From: Proteobacteria bacterium DTSAM18
Lineage (GTDB): Bacteria > Myxococcota_A > UBA796 > GCA-2862545
DNA length: 64,000 nucleotides
Assembly (NCBI GenBank): GCA_028767165.1
Contig: JARACJ010000005.1
Location: 124,001 to 188,000, forward strand
Reading direction: 5' to 3'
A program made the position numbers and the translations under genes. The notes under the pieces were generated by a model. It did no database searches. It was not told the origin of the DNA and saw only the letters and a program-made list of their open reading frames with translations. Position 1 is the first letter of the stretch. Every line of letters starts with the position of its first letter. This document shows positions 9,369-20,262 of the stretch, in pieces.

Positions 9369-12300
9369 ATGTCGAACAGGGCGAACCATCGGTGGCGCAC
9401 GGGCGTCGCCATCAGTCTCACCGCCGCGGCCTGGATCGCGGTGATCCAGACCACCGAACAGTCCGCGCCGCAGTCCGTCGCGGATCAGGCACCAGACGAA
9501 CCGCCCGCCGCCCAGGCAGGTCCGGTGGGCGATCTCCTCACCGTCGTGCGCAACGACCACTACCAGGTCCGTGCCCACCAGGGTCTGCAGTACGCCAACC
9601 CCACCGCCCACGTGCACCTCACCGTCGACGCCAGCGGACGCGCCACCCTGCAGGGCATGCAGGACCGTCCCACCCTCGACGGCGCCGAACCCTCGGACGC
9701 CCCTGCCCCCACCCCCGTCGCCTTCACCACCGCCCGGGTCACCGTGGGTGGCGCGGAGCTCCCCCTCGGCACCCCCGAGGTCTCCACCGGGGACTGCACC
9801 GACGGCGACACCCGCCTCGACGCATCGGGCGCCTGCCTGCGCACCATCGAGGTGGGCTACGGCGCCGGCCTGACCGCCTGGTTCGACAACCCCGAGCAGG
9901 GCGTTCGCCAGGGCTGGACCATCGCGCAGGGCGAGGGCGACATCACCATCGAGGTGGCGGTCGACGGCCTCACCCCGTCGCAGGACGACGACGGCCTCGT
10001 GCTGTCCGACGATCACACCTCCTACCGGGGCACGGATCTGCGGGCCTGGGACGCCGAGGGCCACGATCTCCCCCTCACCGCCGAGATCTCCGGCGACGGC
10101 TTCGCCCTGACCGTCGACACCGAGGGTGCCACCTTCCCCGTGCACGTCGACCCCACCTGGTACGACAACGGCGGCTACAAGCGCCTGTCCCAGCTCGACG
10201 GCCAGTTCGGCCTCAACGTCGGCTCCGCCGGTGACGTCAACGACGACGGCTACGACGACATCGCCGTGCTCGCCCCCTGGTACGACGACACCACCACCGA
10301 CGAGGGGCGCCTGTTCGTGTTCCACGGCGCCGCCGACGGTCCCGACACCGTGGCCGACTTCGAGTACAGCACCGGCGTGTGGGGCACCCGCCTCGGCGAC
10401 GAGGGCTCCATCTCCGTGGGCGACCTCAACGACGACGGCTACGCGGACGTGGCCATCGGCGCGCCCAACACCCCCTACTCCCAGTACTGGACAAACTACC
10501 TGCTGGGCCGGGTGTACGTGTTCGAGGGCAGCGCCACGGGCCTCGGCAGCACCCCCACGATCCTCGCGTCGACGGTCTACAACAACTGGTATGGCCAGAC
10601 CACGGCCATCGGCGACTTCGACGGCGACGGCTACGACGATCTCGCGGTCGCCGAGCCCGGCTACGACATCAACTGGCAGGCCGCCAACGTCGGCCGCGTG
10701 CACGTCCACGAGGGCTCCGCCACCTCCATCAACACCACCGCCAACTACACGCTCGCCTTCGCCGAGGTGGGCGCCTACGGCGGCTGGGGCCTCGCCGCCG
10801 GCCACTTCACCGACGACGGCTACGACGATCTGGTGGTGGGCCTGCCCTACCGCGACAACGGCCACTCCGACGAAGGCCGGGTGAGCATCTACAAGGGCTC
10901 CACCACCGGCCTGCAGACCTCCCGGGCACGAAAGTGGGAGGTCAACCAGTCCGACGTGTACTTCGGCTCCCACGTCTCGAACCTCGGTGACGTCAACGGC
11001 GACGGCCTCGACGACTTCGGCGTGGCGGCAGCCTACTGGGACGGCGGTGAGACCGACGAGGGCGGCGTGTGGATCTACCACGGCGGCACCAACAAGCCGT
11101 CCCTCACGGCCGATCGCACGATCGAGATCGACCAGGCCGATGCCCTGCTCTCGTCGGTCTCCCCGGCGGGCGACATCAACGGCGACGGCTACGACGACAT
11201 CCTGATCAGCGCCTGGCAGTACGACGACGGCGAGACCGACGAGGGCAAGGTGTGGCTGCACCTCGGCAGCGCCACCGGTGTCGAGGAGGACGCCTCCCAG
11301 GACTGGCAGTCCGACCAGACCGACGCCGGCATGGGCGGCAGCGGCTTCAACGACAAGTCCAGCGCCATCGGCGTCGGTGACGTCACCGGCGACGGCTACG
11401 ACGACATCGCCCTCGGCGTGCCCTACTGGAACCACAACGCCACCCAGATCGACGTGGGCATCGTCTACCTCAAGTACGGCAGCTCCGACGGCATCGACGA
11501 CGATCCCACCCCGCCGCCGGTCATCGGCTCCATCACCGTGCCCGACGGCGACGAGGACACGGTCATCACCGCCACGGTGGACGCCTGGTCGCCCGTCGAC
11601 ATGGGCATCACCATCGACTGGGACTTCGGCGACGGCGCCACCGGCACCGGCGCGTCCGTCGACCACACCTGGGACGACGACGGCACCTACACGGTCACCG
11701 TCACCGTCACCGACGACGACGGCCAGACCGCCACCGACACCGTCGACGTGGTCATCTCGGCCATCGGGCCCTCCATCGACGCCTGGACCGCTCCGGACAC
11801 CGACGAGGGCGTGCTCACCACGCTCTCCGTCACGGCCAGCGGCGGCGGCCTCACCTACGACTGGGACTTCGGCGACGGCACCACCGCCACCGGCGCGAAC
11901 CCCACCCACAGCTACGACGACGACGGAACCTACACGGTCACGGTCACCGTCACCGACGACCAGGGCACCGAGGTCAGCGACACCGCCACGATCACCGTGG
12001 CCAACCTGGATCCGGTCATCACCTCGATGAGCGCGCCGGACACCCAGACCAACCAGTCCACCGCCCTGTCCGCGGTGGCCACGGACGCCCCCGGCGACAC
12101 CCTCGCCTACGCCTGGGACTTCGGCGACGGCACCACGGCCACCGGCAGCGCCGTGAACCACACCTGGACCACCTCCGGCACCTACACCGTCACCCTCACG
12201 GTCACCGACGACGACGGCGGCTCCTCCTCCCAGACCGCCTCGGTCGACGTGGGCGGCACCCCGCCGTCCATCAGCGCGCTGTCCCTGTCGGACGGCGACG

Positions 12301-15026
12301 AGGGCGACAGCCTGGCGTTCTCCATCTCGGCCACCGACCCCACCGGCGGCACCCTGAGCTACGCTTGGGATCTGGGCGACGGCAGCACCGCCACGGGCAG
12401 CTCGGTCTCCCACACCTACACCGACGACGGCGACTACACGGTCTCGGTGGTGGTCACCAGCAGCAACGGCGAGTCCAACACCACCTCGGGCACCTCGTCC
12501 ATCGCCAACGTCGACCCCACGATCGACGCCATGGTGGCCCCGGACGGCGATCAGGGCGACAGCCTGTCCTTCTCGGCCTCCGCCTCCGACCCCGGTGACG
12601 ACACCCTCACCTACACCTGGGACTTCGGCGACGGGAACACCGCCACCGGCTCCGCACCCGCCCACAGCTACGCCAGCGGCGGCACGTACACGGTCACCCT
12701 CACCGTCACCGACGGCGACGGCGGCTCCGCGAGCCAGACCGAGACCGTCGACATCGTGGCCACCGATCCGATCCTCAACAGCTGGACCCACCCGGACGGC
12801 ACCGAGGGCGTGGGCATCGCCTTCACGGCGGATGCCACCGACGGCGCCGGCAACGACGCCACGATCACCTGGGACTTCGGCGACGGCACCACCGGCACGG
12901 GCAGTGCCGCGAGCCACACCTACGCCGACGACGGCAGCTACACCGTCACGGTCACCGTCACCGACGACGCCGGCAACGCCATCTCCCAGACCTCCACGGT
13001 CACCGTGGCCAACGCCGACCCGCTCATCGTGCTCGGTGACGCCCCCTCGGGCTTCGAGGGCGACGCGCTCGACTTCTCGGCGTCCGCGTCCGACGTGGCC
13101 GCCGACACGGTCACCCTGCTGTGGGACTTCGGCGACGGCGACCTCGCCCTCGGTGAGGCTCCGAGCCACGCCTACGACGACGACGGCACCTACACCGTCA
13201 CGGTCACCGCCACCGACGAAGACGGCGGCTCCTCCACCGCCGAGTTCGACGTGGTGATCGACAACGCCGATCCCACCGGCCTGCTCACCACCGACACCAC
13301 CGGCGACGAGGGCGACAGCCTGTACTTCGGCGTGATCACCAGCGACCCTGGCGACGACACCGTCACCGCCACCTGGAGCTTCGGCGACGGCTCCGACGAC
13401 GTCACCGGCCACATCGTGAGCCACGTCTTCGCCGACGACGGCGCCTTCACCGTCACCCTCACCCTGACCGACGAGGACGGCGGCGAGGCCACCTACGAGG
13501 TCGACGTCACCGTCGACAACGTGGCCCCCATCTTCCAGCTTCCGCTCACCGCGCCCGCCGTGGCCTACGAGGGCTCCACCTACGAGGCCACACTGGTCGC
13601 CACCGACCCCGGCGACGACGAGGTCACCTTCACCCTCGTGAGCGGCCCCGACGGCATGACCCTCGACGCGACCACCGGCGAGATCAGCTGGGATCCCACC
13701 TTCGAGCAGGCCGCGGAGGGCAGCGCGTCGGTCACCGTGCGTGCCTCCGACGACGAGGGCGCCACGGCCGACGCCGACTGGGACATCACCATCTACTACG
13801 GCGACTCCGACGAGGACGGCATGGCCGACTCCTGGGAGACCGACAACGGCCTGGACCCGGACGACCCGTCCGACGCCGCCGCCGATGCCGACATGGACGG
13901 CCGCACGAACCTCGACGAGTTCCTCGGAGGCACCGACCCGAGCGCCTACGAGGGTCCCTCGGTTCCCACCCTCATCAGCCCCGACGAGGGCGAGCGGGTC
14001 GACACGCCGATCCCCGAGCTGCGCTGGGATGCATCCCACCCCCTCGACGAGCCGATGACCTTCACCATCGAGCTGTACGAGGACGATCAGCTCGTCGGCC
14101 TGTGGACCGACGCCACCGACATCCCCGACGAGTACTGGCGTCCCAGCCAGGAGCTGCCGGAGGATGCCGACATCTACTGGCGCGTGGCGGCCTCCGACAG
14201 CTTCACCACCTCCGAGTGGTCCGTCGTGAGCCACTTCTTCGTCAGCGCCGAGCAGAGCGCCCCCTCGATCCCCGTCCCGATGTTCCCCATCGCCGGCGAG
14301 ATCCTGGGCGTGAGCCCCGGACTGCTGCAGTGGTCCCCCTCCATCGACACCGACCGTGACGCGCTGTCCTACGAACTGCGCCTGCAGCTCCCCGACGGCA
14401 CCCCGCTGTTCGACGACGGCGGCATCGAGGCGGCCCCCGAGGCCACCGACGTGACCTACACCCTCGAGCAGGGCCTGCTCGACGAAGGCGGCCTGTACCA
14501 GTGGGCCGTCCGCGCCGCCGACGAGACCGGCATGATGTCCGACTGGTCCGAGTGGGAGGACTTCGAGTACAAGACCGTCGATGCGCCCGCATCCATCGCC
14601 TGGATCTCCCCGGAGGCCGGCGCCACGGTGGGCACCGGTCCCACGCTGGTCGTCGCGGCCCCCGCCGGCGCCGACGTGGTCGACCTCACGGTCCGCTTCG
14701 AGCTGAGCCAGGACGCCACGTTCGGCGTCGAGGCCACCCACGCCAAGGACGTCATGGTCACCCCCGCCGACGTCGAGATCCGCTGGTCGCTGTTCGAGGA
14801 CCTCATCGTGCTGTCCGGCGGCGAGTGGTACGGCCGGGTGCAGGTCGTCGACCAGTTCGACCAGGCCTCCCCCTGGTCCACGGTCGACTTCGTCGTCACC
14901 AGCGGCACGGATGTCGGCATCGAAGGCGACAAGGACTGCGGCTGCCAGACGGGCGGCAGCGCCGCGGGACTCGGTTGGCTGGCCGTGCTGGGCCTGATGG
15001 GCCTGCGCCGGCGCCGCGAGGACTGA
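9369..15026 (+). CDS. Giant FG-GAP/PKD surface protein with MYXO-CTERM-like tail (paralog 1)
   Basis: 1885 aa. In order: signal-anchor-like N-terminus (RWRTGVAISLTAAAWIAV); a conserved N-terminal domain (to about residue 265) with GVRQGWTIAQGEG and GTDLRAWDAEGHDLP; a run of FG-GAP/VCBS propeller repeats (about 283-690; e.g. GDVNDDGYDDIAVLAP, calcium-binding DxDxDG-like loops); eight PKD domains (about 714-1380), each with a W-D/S-F/L-GDG core; an Ig-like He_PIG module; a TSP3/EF-like segment DSDEDGMADSWETDNGLDPD near 1480; two FnIII-like modules; and the tail CGCQTGG...GWLAVLGLMGLRRRRED. The tail predicts processing and surface anchoring. Likely an adhesin or cell-envelope structural protein. 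ATG at 9369 sits eight bases after GGGGG. Confidence 0.92.
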   Translation: MSNRANHRWRTGVAISLTAAAWIAVIQTTEQSAPQSVADQAPDEPPAAQAGPVGDLLTVVRNDHYQVRAHQGLQYANPTAHVHLTVDASGRATLQGMQDRPTLDGAEPSDAPAPTPVAFTTARVTVGGAELPLGTPEVSTGDCTDGDTRLDASGACLRTIEVGYGAGLTAWFDNPEQGVRQGWTIAQGEGDITIEVAVDGLTPSQDDDGLVLSDDHTSYRGTDLRAWDAEGHDLPLTAEISGDGFALTVDTEGATFPVHVDPTWYDNGGYKRLSQLDGQFGLNVGSAGDVNDDGYDDIAVLAPWYDDTTTDEGRLFVFHGAADGPDTVADFEYSTGVWGTRLGDEGSISVGDLNDDGYADVAIGAPNTPYSQYWTNYLLGRVYVFEGSATGLGSTPTILASTVYNNWYGQTTAIGDFDGDGYDDLAVAEPGYDINWQAANVGRVHVHEGSATSINTTANYTLAFAEVGAYGGWGLAAGHFTDDGYDDLVVGLPYRDNGHSDEGRVSIYKGSTTGLQTSRARKWEVNQSDVYFGSHVSNLGDVNGDGLDDFGVAAAYWDGGETDEGGVWIYHGGTNKPSLTADRTIEIDQADALLSSVSPAGDINGDGYDDILISAWQYDDGETDEGKVWLHLGSATGVEEDASQDWQSDQTDAGMGGSGFNDKSSAIGVGDVTGDGYDDIALGVPYWNHNATQIDVGIVYLKYGSSDGIDDDPTPPPVIGSITVPDGDEDTVITATVDAWSPVDMGITIDWDFGDGATGTGASVDHTWDDDGTYTVTVTVTDDDGQTATDTVDVVISAIGPSIDAWTAPDTDEGVLTTLSVTASGGGLTYDWDFGDGTTATGANPTHSYDDDGTYTVTVTVTDDQGTEVSDTATITVANLDPVITSMSAPDTQTNQSTALSAVATDAPGDTLAYAWDFGDGTTATGSAVNHTWTTSGTYTVTLTVTDDDGGSSSQTASVDVGGTPPSISALSLSDGDEGDSLAFSISATDPTGGTLSYAWDLGDGSTATGSSVSHTYTDDGDYTVSVVVTSSNGESNTTSGTSSIANVDPTIDAMVAPDGDQGDSLSFSASASDPGDDTLTYTWDFGDGNTATGSAPAHSYASGGTYTVTLTVTDGDGGSASQTETVDIVATDPILNSWTHPDGTEGVGIAFTADATDGAGNDATITWDFGDGTTGTGSAASHTYADDGSYTVTVTVTDDAGNAISQTSTVTVANADPLIVLGDAPSGFEGDALDFSASASDVAADTVTLLWDFGDGDLALGEAPSHAYDDDGTYTVTVTATDEDGGSSTAEFDVVIDNADPTGLLTTDTTGDEGDSLYFGVITSDPGDDTVTATWSFGDGSDDVTGHIVSHVFADDGAFTVTLTLTDEDGGEATYEVDVTVDNVAPIFQLPLTAPAVAYEGSTYEATLVATDPGDDEVTFTLVSGPDGMTLDATTGEISWDPTFEQAAEGSASVTVRASDDEGATADADWDITIYYGDSDEDGMADSWETDNGLDPDDPSDAAADADMDGRTNLDEFLGGTDPSAYEGPSVPTLISPDEGERVDTPIPELRWDASHPLDEPMTFTIELYEDDQLVGLWTDATDIPDEYWRPSQELPEDADIYWRVAASDSFTTSEWSVVSHFFVSAEQSAPSIPVPMFPIAGEILGVSPGLLQWSPSIDTDRDALSYELRLQLPDGTPLFDDGGIEAAPEATDVTYTLEQGLLDEGGLYQWAVRAADETGMMSDWSEWEDFEYKTVDAPASIAWISPEAGATVGTGPTLVVAAPAGADVVDLTVRFELSQDATFGVEATHAKDVMVTPADVEIRWSLFEDLIVLSGGEWYGRVQVVDQFDQASPWSTVDFVVTSGTDVGIEGDKDCGCQTGGSAAGLGWLAVLGLMGLRRRRED

Positions 15027-15045
15027 CCTCACGATCCACGGGATC

Positions 15046-15085
15046 AACGGGCATGTCCGTGCACGGGACATGCCCGTTTTCTTTT
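15046..15085 (+). terminator. Strong intrinsic terminator of surface gene 1
   Basis: AACGGGCATGTCC (15046-15058) pairs with GGACATGCCCGTT (15066-15078) around GTGCACG, followed by TTTTCTTTT. It lies 20 bases after the stop codon. Confidence 0.92.
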
Positions 15086-15110
15086 GTGGCGGATGGGCAT
15101 CGATGCCACA
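15085..15110. promoter_or_regulatory. Nested palindromes upstream of surface gene 2
   Basis: A perfect 12-bp palindrome GGCATCGATGCC (15096-15107) lies inside a wider dyad TGTGGC-N14-GCCACA (15085-15110), about 40 bases before the start of paralog 2. It could be an operator; no equivalent was seen before paralogs 1 or 3, so this is weak. Confidence 0.25.
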
Positions 15111-15151
15111 ATCATGGGGCGTTCCGTACTGAACACCCCACGAGGTGACAC

Positions 15152-18100
15152 ATGTCCCGCAATCGGTATCTACTGGTTGGAACCGGCCTGTCGGCTGCAC
15201 TCCTGGCCGTTTTCGGCCTCCACGACCCCAGTGAGCGTCTCAACGCCACTTCACAGGCATCTCCACAGACCCTGTCAAGTGCGGAGAATCTTCGACTCTC
15301 CGCCTCCGCTCCTGCGGGTCTGTTGCACGCCGCTCCGTTGGTGCTCCACCAGGACCACGGCGTCGATCTGCAGATCGATGCCGCGGGTCGCGCCACCCTC
15401 AGCGGGCGCAGCGGTACCGCGAACCTCGTCACGGCGGCGGTCCATCGCGGCGGTCGACGCATCGACCTGACGGCACGCGGGGTGTCCACCGGTGAGGTCC
15501 CCGTCGGCGGCGAGGGCCTGCGCATCGACCACGGTTCCGCGGACACCTGGTTCCGCGGCACGGGCAACGGCATCCAGCAGGGCTGGACCCTGCAGGAGAT
15601 CCCCGGCGACGGCGCCCTGACCATCGATGTCCACGTCGACGGCCTCGCGGCCTCCGTGACCGACGACGGCCAGCGCATCACCCTCGGCACCGACGGCTTC
15701 GTGGGCACCGACCTGCTGGCCTGGGACGCCGACGGCGATCCCCTGGCGGTGCACGCCGTGGCCACGGACGACGGCTACGCCATGGTCGTCGACGTCGACG
15801 CGGCGGACTGGCCCATCCACGTCGATCCCACCTGGGAGGATGCCGGCGGCTCCGTCACCGGCGCGGGCAGCAACAACGCCTACGGCACCAACGTCTCCCC
15901 CCTCGGCGACGTCGACGGCGACGGCATCCACGACTTCCTGGTCGCCTCGCCCGGCTCCAGCGGCGGCGGCATCAACCGGGGCAAGCTGTGGGTCTACCAC
16001 GGCGCGGCCGATGGCCCCGAAGACACCGCCGACTGGACCTGGAGCCCCAACCAGAACGGCCTGCGGGTCGGCGAGCACGGCTCCATCGCCTACGGCGACA
16101 TCAACGGAGACGGCTACAACGATCTGGCGGTGGGCTCCCCCGACTGGTACGGCTCAAACGGCACGCTCGGTCGTGTCTGGATCTTCCACGGCTCCTCCAC
16201 CGGCCTGTCCAGCAGCCCCGACGACACCCTCGACGGCGTGCAGGACGGCGCCGACTTCGGTCAGGCGGTGGCCATCGGTGACTTCGACGGCGACGGCTAC
16301 GACGATCTCGCCGTGGGTGAGCCCCAGTTCGAGACCCAGCGGCTCAGCTCCACCTACAGCGGCGCCGGCCGCGTCCGCATCTACTACGGCACGTCCACCG
16401 GCATCGACACGGTCTCCACCACGGCCATCGTGCGCAACATCTCGGACCTGAACACCGGCTTCGCGCTCGCAGCCGGCCACTTCACCGGCGACGGCTACGA
16501 CGATCTCGCGGTGGGCATCCCCGGCGCCAGCGACGGCCTGACCAACGAGGGCAAGGTCGCCATCCACAAGGGCAGCGCGAGCGGCCTGTCCACGGGCCGC
16601 GTCCGCGCCTGGGACGGCGGGCAGGCGCAGCTGCGGATGGGCACCCACGTGAGCAACGTGGGCGACGTGAACGGCGACGGCCTGCACGACATCGGCGTCG
16701 GTGCCTGGAAGTACGACGGCGGCGAGTCCCACGAGGGCCTCGTGCAGGTGTTCCTCGGCGGTCAGGTGATCCCGGAGGCCACCGCCGACTTCGAGTTCGA
16801 GTCCGATCAGATCGACGCCGAGCTCGGCACCATCCGATCCGCCGGAGACGTCGACGGCGACGGCTACGGCGACGTCCTCATCGGCGCGGGCCTGTACGAC
16901 ACCACGCTCACAGATGCCGGCCGGGTGTGGCTGCACTTCGGCAGCAGCACCGGCCTGAGCAGCACGGCGGACGAGACCTTCGACGGCGACACCGCCGGCG
17001 ACGAGCTCGGCGGCCGGGGCCGCAAGGACACCGCGGCCGTGGGCTCCGCCGGCGACATCAACGGCGACGGCCACGCCGACATCCTGCTGGGTGCACCGGC
17101 CTACAGCTCCGACAAGGGCCAGGTCACGCTGCGCTACGGCACGCCGAACGGCACCAGCGACACGCCCCCCGAGCGCACCGATCCGCCGGAGATCACCGCC
17201 TGGTCCATGCCCGACGGCGACGAGAACACGTCCATCAGCTTCTCCGTCACCGCCACCGACCCCGACAACGGCACCCTGACCTACAAGTGGACCTTCGGCG
17301 ACGGCACCACCTCCACCACGGAGGATCCCACCCACACCTACGCCGACGACGGCGCCTACTGGGTCACCGTCACGGTCACCGACGACGACGACTACACCGA
17401 CTCCATCACCGAACGGGTGGTCGTCGCGAACCTCGCCCCGGTCATCACCAGCGTCACGGCACCCTCGGGCAGCTCCGGCACCGATCTCGCCTTCTCGGTC
17501 ACCGCCACCGACGTGCCGAGCGACACCCTGTCCTACGCGTGGGACTTCGGCGACGGCGACACCTCCGACGAGCAGGACCCCACCCACAGCTACGCGGCCG
17601 ACGGGATCTACGACGTCACCGTCACCGTGTCCGACGAGGACGGCGGCGAGACCTCCGAGACCCACACGGTGGTGATCGGCACCAGCGATCCCACCATCGA
17701 CTCCAGCAGCTTCCCGAGCGGCGACGAGGGCAGCGACCTCGCCTTCTCCGCCAGCGCCACCGACCCGGCGGGGGGCACCCTCACCTACAGCTGGGACTTC
17801 GGCGACGGCACCACCGGCTCCGGCGCCTCGGTCACCCATGCGTACGCCGATGACGGCGACTACGACGCCACCCTCACGGTGACCACCGCTTCAGGCGGCG
17901 AGGCCACCACCACGGCCACCGTCGAGGTCGCCAACGTGGCCCCCACCATCGACTCGCTGACCACGCCGGACGGCGAGGCCAACAACGCCGTGGGCCTGTC
18001 GGCCAGCGCGTCGGACCCCGGCGACGACACCCTCACCTACAGCTGGGACTTCGGCGACGGCACCACCGGCTCCGGCGCCTCCGTGAGCAAGACCTGGACC

Positions 18101-20209
18101 TCCCAGGGCGACTACACCGTCACCCTCACGGTCAGCGACGAGGACGGCGGCGAGACGGTGCAGACCCGCACGGTCACCATCGATCCCGATCCGAGCGCCA
18201 ACACAGCGCCCGAGGTCGAGCTCGACGACTTCACCGGCACCGAGGGCTCCGCCGTGACCTTCGACGCCGACGTCACCGACGCGCAGGGCGACAGCTACAC
18301 GCTGCTGTGGAACTTCGGCGACGGCACCCTCGCCTACGGCGACACGCCCGACCACACCTACGACGACGACGGCACGTGGACGGTCACGGTCACTGCCACC
18401 GACGCCCAGGGCGCCTCCACCGTCGCCACGGCCCAGGTGGTCATCGACAACGTGGCCCCCACCGGCGTGCTCACCACCGAAGACCAGGGCGACGAGGGCG
18501 AGTCCCTGTACTTCGCCGTGATCGCCACCGACCCGGGCGACGACACCATCAGCATCAGCTGGGACTTCGGCGACGGCAGCGCCGAGGCCACGAGCGCCAT
18601 CACCAGCCACACCTTCACCGACGATGGCAGCTACACGGTCACGCTCACCCTCACCGACGAGGACGGCGGCGAGACCACCTACGAGGTGCCGGTCACCGTC
18701 GACAACGTGGCTCCCGCCTTCCAGCAGCCCCTCTCCGTGCCTGCCGTGGCCTACGAGGGGGTCGACTACGACGCCACGCTCACGGCCACCGACCCCGGCG
18801 ACGACGCCTTCACCTACACCCTGGTCACCGGCCCCGACGGCATGACCCTCGACGACGCCACCGGCGAGATCACCTGGGTGCCCAGCTACGACCAGGCCCT
18901 CGAGGGCAGCGCCTCCGTCACCGTGAAGGTCACCGACGACGAGGGGGCCGAGGCCGAGGTGAGCTGGGAGATCACCATCCACACCGCCGACTCCGACGGC
19001 GACGGCATGGCCGACACCTGGGAGGAGGACAACGGGCTGAACCCGGACGATCCCGCCGACGCCTCCCTCGACGGCGACATGGACGGCCGCACCAACCTGC
19101 AGGAGTTCGAGGGCGGCACCGATCCCTCCCTGTACGAGGGCCCGTCGATCCCCACCCCCATCGATCCCGAGGAGGGCGAGCGGGTCGACACCCCCATCCC
19201 CATGCTGCGCTGGGACGGCACCCATCCGCTCAACGAGCCGATGACCTACACGATCGAGCTGTACCAGGACGAGGAGCTGCTGGCCCTGTTCACCGACGTG
19301 CAGGTCGAGGGTGACGAGTTCTGGCTGCCCACCGTCGAGCTGCCCGAGGATGGCGACATCTGGTGGCGCGTGCAGGCGTCGGATGCCTACACCTCCTCCG
19401 AGTGGTCCGTGGTCAGCCACTTCTTCGTCAGCGCCGAGCAGAGCGCCCCGACGGTCCCCGTGCCGATGTTCCCCATCGACGGAGAGACCCTCGGCACCGT
19501 GCCCGGCCTGCTGCAGTGGAGCATCTCCACGGACGAGGACCGCGACGAGCTCACCTACGAGGTGCGCCTGCAGACCTTCGACGGCGCGCCCCTGTACGAC
19601 GACGGCGCCATCCGTGCGGAAGACGAGGCCATCGAGGTAGAGCACCTGCTCCCGGAGGAGCTGCTCGAGGAGGGCGGCGAGTACCAGTGGGCCGTGCGCG
19701 CGGTCGACGACACCAACATGATGTCCGAGTGGTCCGAGTGGCAGGACTTCCGCTTCCAGAGCGTCCTGGCCCCCGATGCGGTCGACTGGATCAACCCCGA
19801 GCCCGGCTCGCAGACCTCCACCGGTCCCACCCTCACGGTCACGATGCCGCCGGGTGCGGGCGACGTCGACCTCGCGGTGGTCTTCGAGCTGTCCACCGAC
19901 CCCACCTTCGAGCTGGGTCCCGAGTACACCACCACGATCGAGGTGGACCCGGCCGCGGAGGACGTCTCCTGGTCCCTGTTCAGCGACTTCATCGTGCTGT
20001 CCGGCGGTGTGTGGCACGCCCGGGCGCAGGTGGTCGACGCCTTCGACCAGGCCTCCCCCTGGAGCTCCGTCTCCTTCGAGGTGATCGACAGCGCCAACCG
20101 CCCCGTCGAGGGCCAGGAAGGATGTGGCTGCAGCAGCACCGGCTCCGGCACGGCCCTGGGCTGGCTGGGCGTGCTCGGCCTGATGGGGCTCCGCCGCCGT
20201 CGTCGCTGA
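15152..20209 (+). CDS. Giant FG-GAP/PKD surface protein with MYXO-CTERM-like tail (paralog 2)
   Basis: 1685 aa, same architecture as its neighbours. Signal sequence MSRNRYLLVGTGLSAALLAV; conserved N-terminal domain with GIQQGWTLQEIPGDG, GTDLLAWDADGDPL and DWPIHVDPTW; FG-GAP/VCBS repeats (about 252-650, e.g. GDVDGDGIHDFLVASPG); six PKD domains (about 680-1190); an Ig-like He_PIG module; TSP3-like DSDGDGMADTWEEDNGLNPD near 1281; FnIII-like modules; and the tail GCGCSSTG...LGWLGVLGLMGLRRRRR. ATG at 15152 follows GAGGTG. It is nearly collinear with paralog 1 but has two PKD domains fewer, as expected from recombination between repeats. Secreted, calcium-dependent and surface-bound by inference. 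Confidence 0.92.
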   Translation: MSRNRYLLVGTGLSAALLAVFGLHDPSERLNATSQASPQTLSSAENLRLSASAPAGLLHAAPLVLHQDHGVDLQIDAAGRATLSGRSGTANLVTAAVHRGGRRIDLTARGVSTGEVPVGGEGLRIDHGSADTWFRGTGNGIQQGWTLQEIPGDGALTIDVHVDGLAASVTDDGQRITLGTDGFVGTDLLAWDADGDPLAVHAVATDDGYAMVVDVDAADWPIHVDPTWEDAGGSVTGAGSNNAYGTNVSPLGDVDGDGIHDFLVASPGSSGGGINRGKLWVYHGAADGPEDTADWTWSPNQNGLRVGEHGSIAYGDINGDGYNDLAVGSPDWYGSNGTLGRVWIFHGSSTGLSSSPDDTLDGVQDGADFGQAVAIGDFDGDGYDDLAVGEPQFETQRLSSTYSGAGRVRIYYGTSTGIDTVSTTAIVRNISDLNTGFALAAGHFTGDGYDDLAVGIPGASDGLTNEGKVAIHKGSASGLSTGRVRAWDGGQAQLRMGTHVSNVGDVNGDGLHDIGVGAWKYDGGESHEGLVQVFLGGQVIPEATADFEFESDQIDAELGTIRSAGDVDGDGYGDVLIGAGLYDTTLTDAGRVWLHFGSSTGLSSTADETFDGDTAGDELGGRGRKDTAAVGSAGDINGDGHADILLGAPAYSSDKGQVTLRYGTPNGTSDTPPERTDPPEITAWSMPDGDENTSISFSVTATDPDNGTLTYKWTFGDGTTSTTEDPTHTYADDGAYWVTVTVTDDDDYTDSITERVVVANLAPVITSVTAPSGSSGTDLAFSVTATDVPSDTLSYAWDFGDGDTSDEQDPTHSYAADGIYDVTVTVSDEDGGETSETHTVVIGTSDPTIDSSSFPSGDEGSDLAFSASATDPAGGTLTYSWDFGDGTTGSGASVTHAYADDGDYDATLTVTTASGGEATTTATVEVANVAPTIDSLTTPDGEANNAVGLSASASDPGDDTLTYSWDFGDGTTGSGASVSKTWTSQGDYTVTLTVSDEDGGETVQTRTVTIDPDPSANTAPEVELDDFTGTEGSAVTFDADVTDAQGDSYTLLWNFGDGTLAYGDTPDHTYDDDGTWTVTVTATDAQGASTVATAQVVIDNVAPTGVLTTEDQGDEGESLYFAVIATDPGDDTISISWDFGDGSAEATSAITSHTFTDDGSYTVTLTLTDEDGGETTYEVPVTVDNVAPAFQQPLSVPAVAYEGVDYDATLTATDPGDDAFTYTLVTGPDGMTLDDATGEITWVPSYDQALEGSASVTVKVTDDEGAEAEVSWEITIHTADSDGDGMADTWEEDNGLNPDDPADASLDGDMDGRTNLQEFEGGTDPSLYEGPSIPTPIDPEEGERVDTPIPMLRWDGTHPLNEPMTYTIELYQDEELLALFTDVQVEGDEFWLPTVELPEDGDIWWRVQASDAYTSSEWSVVSHFFVSAEQSAPTVPVPMFPIDGETLGTVPGLLQWSISTDEDRDELTYEVRLQTFDGAPLYDDGAIRAEDEAIEVEHLLPEELLEEGGEYQWAVRAVDDTNMMSEWSEWQDFRFQSVLAPDAVDWINPEPGSQTSTGPTLTVTMPPGAGDVDLAVVFELSTDPTFELGPEYTTTIEVDPAAEDVSWSLFSDFIVLSGGVWHARAQVVDAFDQASPWSSVSFEVIDSANRPVEGQEGCGCSSTGSGTALGWLGVLGLMGLRRRRR

Positions 20210-20229
20210 GCAGTTCTTCGCAGTGCCAG

Positions 20230-20262
20230 AAGGGCCTGTCCTCCGGGACAGGCCCTTTTTTC
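20230..20262 (+). terminator. Strong intrinsic terminator of surface gene 2
   Basis: AAGGGCCTGTCC (20230-20241) and GGACAGGCCCTT (20246-20257) form a perfect 12-bp stem with a 4-base loop, followed by an uninterrupted T run to 20261. It lies 20 bases after the stop, the same spacing as after paralog 1. Confidence 0.95.

Noticed and set aside
9324-15200. 1958-codon open frame antisense to the first giant gene, and similar long frames opposite paralog 3 and the mut operon
   Set aside because: They mirror the plus-strand reading in GC-rich, repeat-rich DNA, have no ribosome sites, signal sequences or family motifs, and consist of low-complexity Gly/Val/Ala/Asp repeats. They are codon-bias shadows.
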